This document shows positions 6,279 to 8,235 of a stretch of DNA of 8,235 bases, piece after piece. The stretch is taken from the NCBI GenBank assembly GCA_021794705.1, contig JAJYQH010000074.1, positions 1-8,235 of the forward strand, given 5' to 3'. Within the stretch, counting starts at the first letter, position 1, and every line of letters starts with the position of its first letter. The stretch is from Actinomycetes bacterium (GTDB taxonomy: Bacteria; Actinomycetota; Actinomycetes; Propionibacteriales; Propionibacteriaceae). The notes under the pieces are model-generated. The model did not search any database and was not told the DNA's origin. It saw only the letters and a list, made by a program, of their open reading frames with translations. The translations under genes were made by a program, and so were the position numbers.

Positions 6279-8235
6279 ACGTGTCGCAGTTGAGCCACAG
6301 CCCGAGCCAGTCGCGGCGGGCGGTGCTCCGGATCCGCGACTTCCGGCGGCTCTGGGTGGGGCAGCTGTTCTCGGGCCTCGGCGACTGGATGGGCTTCCTC
6401 GCCGTCACCGCCATGGCCGCCACCTTCTTCAGTTCCTACGCGGCCCAGAGCTACGCCATCGCCGGCGTCCTGCTCATGCGGGTGCTGCCCGCGCTGGCCC
6501 TCAGCCCCCTGGCCGGGTTCATCGCCGACCGGGTCGACCGGCGCTGGACGATGATCGTGGGCGACATCGCCCGGGGGGTGCTGTTCGCGACCATCCCCCT
6601 CGTCGGCACCCTGTGGTGGCTCCTGGTGGTCACCATCCTCACCGAGGCGATCAGCCTCATCTGGGGTCCGGCCAAGGACGCCACCGTCCCCAACCTCGTG
6701 CCCGCCGACCGGCTGATGACCGCCAACCAGATCAGTCTCGCGACGACGTACGGGTCGGCCCTGCCCGGTGCGCTGCTCTTCACGGTGCTCACGGCCGTCG
6801 GCCGCGCCTTCCCGAGCGTCTTCGCGTGGACGCCGCGCGGGGCGATCGACGTCTCCATCTACGCCGACGCGCTGAGCTTCGTCGTCTCGGCGGTCGCCAT
6901 CTGGGGCCTCACCTCGATCCCCAAGGGCCCCGCAGCGGCCGACGGCAGCGCCAACGTCGTCCGGGTCGTCGTCGACGGGTGGAAGTACGTGACCACCACC
7001 CCGCTGGTCCGCGGCCTCGTGCTCGGGGTGATCGGGGCGTTCGGCGCCGGGGGTGTCGTCATGGGCCTGGCCCGCGTCTACGTCTCCGACCTCGGCGGTG
7101 GCAACCCCGCCTACGGCACCCTGTTCGGCGCGGTGTTCCTCGGGCTGGCGCTCGGCATGTGGAGCGGACCGGTCGTCCTCGGCGGCATCCCTCGGCGCCG
7201 GCTCTTCGGGTTGTCGCTCACGATGGCCGGGCTGATGCTCACCCCGCTCGCCCTCATCCCTTCGTTCGTCTCGGCCGCACTCTTCGCGATCCTCGTCGGC
7301 TTCTTCGCCGGCTCCGCCTGGATCACCGGCGTCACGATGCTCGGGCTGGAGGTTCCCGACGCCCTCCGCGGCCGCACGCTGGCGTTCGTCGCATCGATGG
7401 TGCGCATCGTCCTGTCGCTCGTGCTGGTCATCGGCCCCGCCACCGCCGCGGTCATCGGGCACGTCGACTTCGGACCGGTGAGCACCTCGGGACGTCCCAT
7501 GGTGAGCTACGGCGGCGCCGCGGTGGCCATGCTGCTGGCGGCCCTCGCGCTCACGACCGTCGGCGCGGTGTCGTACCGGCAGATGGACGACCGCAAGGGG
7601 ATCTCGCTGTGGCAGGACCTCAAGCACTCGTTCTCGGGCTGGCCGGGCGCCTACTCGCCCAGCGGCGTGTTCGTCGCGATCGAGGGGATCGAGGACGCCG
7701 GAACGTCGGGCCAGGCGAGGATGCTGTCCGAATGGCTCACGGCCCAGGGACACGAGGTCGTGCTCACCGGCGAGCCGGGGGGCACCGGGATCGGGAGGCG
7801 GCTGCGGGAGCTGGTGACCGACCGGGACGCCGACAGCCGCCCCGCGCCCCGCACCGAGGCGCTGCTGGCGGTCGCCGACACGGCCCAGCACGTCACGGAC
7901 GTGATCGCGCCCGCGCTCGCGCGGGGAGCCGTCGTGGTGAGCGACCACTACATCGACGCCGCCCTGGCCTCGGCCCACGCGCGCGGGGAACCGGACCGGC
8001 AGGCGGAGACGGTGGCCCGGTGGGCCACCCAGGATCTGCGCCCGCACCTCACCGTGCTGCTCGACGCCGCGGGTCCCGGCGTCGACGAGACGATGCGCCA
8101 ACGACTCCTCGAGCTGGCCGGTGGAGAGCCCGAGCACTACCTCGTGCTCGATGCCCGGAGCGACCCGGAGGACCTCGCGGGGCGCATCCGGGCCACCCTG
8201 CAACCGCTGCTGGCCCCGGCCGGCCGGAACCCTCA
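6266..8235 (+). CDS. MFS transporter fused to a degenerate thymidylate-kinase-like domain (3' end outside window)
   Basis: At least 656 residues; no stop before the window ends. Residues about 24-435 are a major facilitator superfamily transporter in the inner membrane, opening RDFRRLWVGQ, with the motif A loop GFIADRVDRR at 84-93 and many hydrophobic segments consistent with about 12 helices. After a linker (437-467) comes a cytosolic domain aligning with dTMP kinase: FVAIEGIEDAG (469-479), EPGGTGIGRRLREL (503-516), the AQH segment, DHYIDAALA (560-568) and LTVLLDA (595-601). MFS/dTMP-kinase fusions are known in actinobacteria. Here the active site is altered: Walker A GKST is GTSG (Thr480 in place of Lys), TREPGG is TGEPGG (Gly502), ADRAQH is ADTAQH (Thr539), DRY is DHY (His561), and the LID region looks short. 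I infer a pseudokinase. GTG at 6266 is preferred over GTG at 6281; an in-frame ATG at 6095 would add an unconvincing N-terminus. Transport substrate unknown. Probably regulated by the divergent TetR protein. Confidence 0.9.
   Translation, partial: MGPHDVSQLSHSPSQSRRAVLRIRDFRRLWVGQLFSGLGDWMGFLAVTAMAATFFSSYAAQSYAIAGVLLMRVLPALALSPLAGFIADRVDRRWTMIVGDIARGVLFATIPLVGTLWWLLVVTILTEAISLIWGPAKDATVPNLVPADRLMTANQISLATTYGSALPGALLFTVLTAVGRAFPSVFAWTPRGAIDVSIYADALSFVVSAVAIWGLTSIPKGPAAADGSANVVRVVVDGWKYVTTTPLVRGLVLGVIGAFGAGGVVMGLARVYVSDLGGGNPAYGTLFGAVFLGLALGMWSGPVVLGGIPRRRLFGLSLTMAGLMLTPLALIPSFVSAALFAILVGFFAGSAWITGVTMLGLEVPDALRGRTLAFVASMVRIVLSLVLVIGPATAAVIGHVDFGPVSTSGRPMVSYGGAAVAMLLAALALTTVGAVSYRQMDDRKGISLWQDLKHSFSGWPGAYSPSGVFVAIEGIEDAGTSGQARMLSEWLTAQGHEVVLTGEPGGTGIGRRLRELVTDRDADSRPAPRTEALLAVADTAQHVTDVIAPALARGAVVVSDHYIDAALASAHARGEPDRQAETVARWATQDLRPHLTVLLDAAGPGVDETMRQRLLELAGGEPEHYLVLDARSDPEDLAGRIRATLQPLLAPAGRNP

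Noticed and set aside
6128..8203. A 691-codon minus-strand open frame opposite the MFS-kinase gene
   Set aside because: Its translation is low-complexity, rich in D, E, R, G and H, a typical antisense shadow in high-GC DNA. The plus strand encodes a clear transporter and kinase-like domain.
7670..8235. Simple annotation as a bifunctional MFS transporter/active dTMP kinase
   Set aside because: Family membership is clear, but the Walker A lysine and several phosphate-binding arginines are missing, so activity should not be assumed.

Overview
The window looks like chromosomal DNA from a high-GC actinobacterium. The reasons are the very high GC content with G/C at third codon positions, GTG starts, a promoter-like site resembling the actinobacterial SigR/SigH class, and an MFS transporter fused to a thymidylate-kinase-like domain, an architecture known mainly from actinobacteria. 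I cannot name the genus. I see no mobile element, CRISPR array, tRNA or rRNA; the gene content is mostly housekeeping.

Layout from left to right: argS (arginyl-tRNA synthetase, minus strand) ends near the left edge. Divergent from it is an aldo/keto reductase of the DkgA-like AKR type (plus), closed by a perfect 15-bp hairpin. A leader of nearly 300 bp follows, then a small secreted protein (plus) with a clear signal peptide, two cysteines and a leucine/asparagine-rich tail of repeated NLL triplets. A second long hairpin lies between this gene and the convergent pgi (glucose-6-phosphate isomerase, minus). Upstream of pgi on the same strand, 49 bp away, is a TetR-family regulator. Divergent from the regulator is a large plus-strand gene that runs off the right edge: an MFS transporter fused to a thymidylate-kinase-like domain.

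The most interesting point is the kinase-like half of that fusion. Its fold landmarks are recognisable, but the key phosphate-contacting residues are changed: the Walker A lysine, the arginine of TREPGG, the arginine of the ADRAQH segment and the arginine of DRY. The LID region also looks shortened. I read it as a pseudokinase attached to a transporter, probably a regulatory or scaffold module rather than a working dTMP kinase. The TetR/MFS intergenic region carries inverted repeats, including a 14-bp palindrome over the proposed GTG start, which fits local control by the TetR protein.

Functionally, argS (translation) and pgi (glycolysis/gluconeogenesis) are independent housekeeping genes. 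The aldo/keto reductase may be stress-induced through an ECF-type promoter. The TetR and MFS-kinase genes form a plausible regulator/transporter pair.
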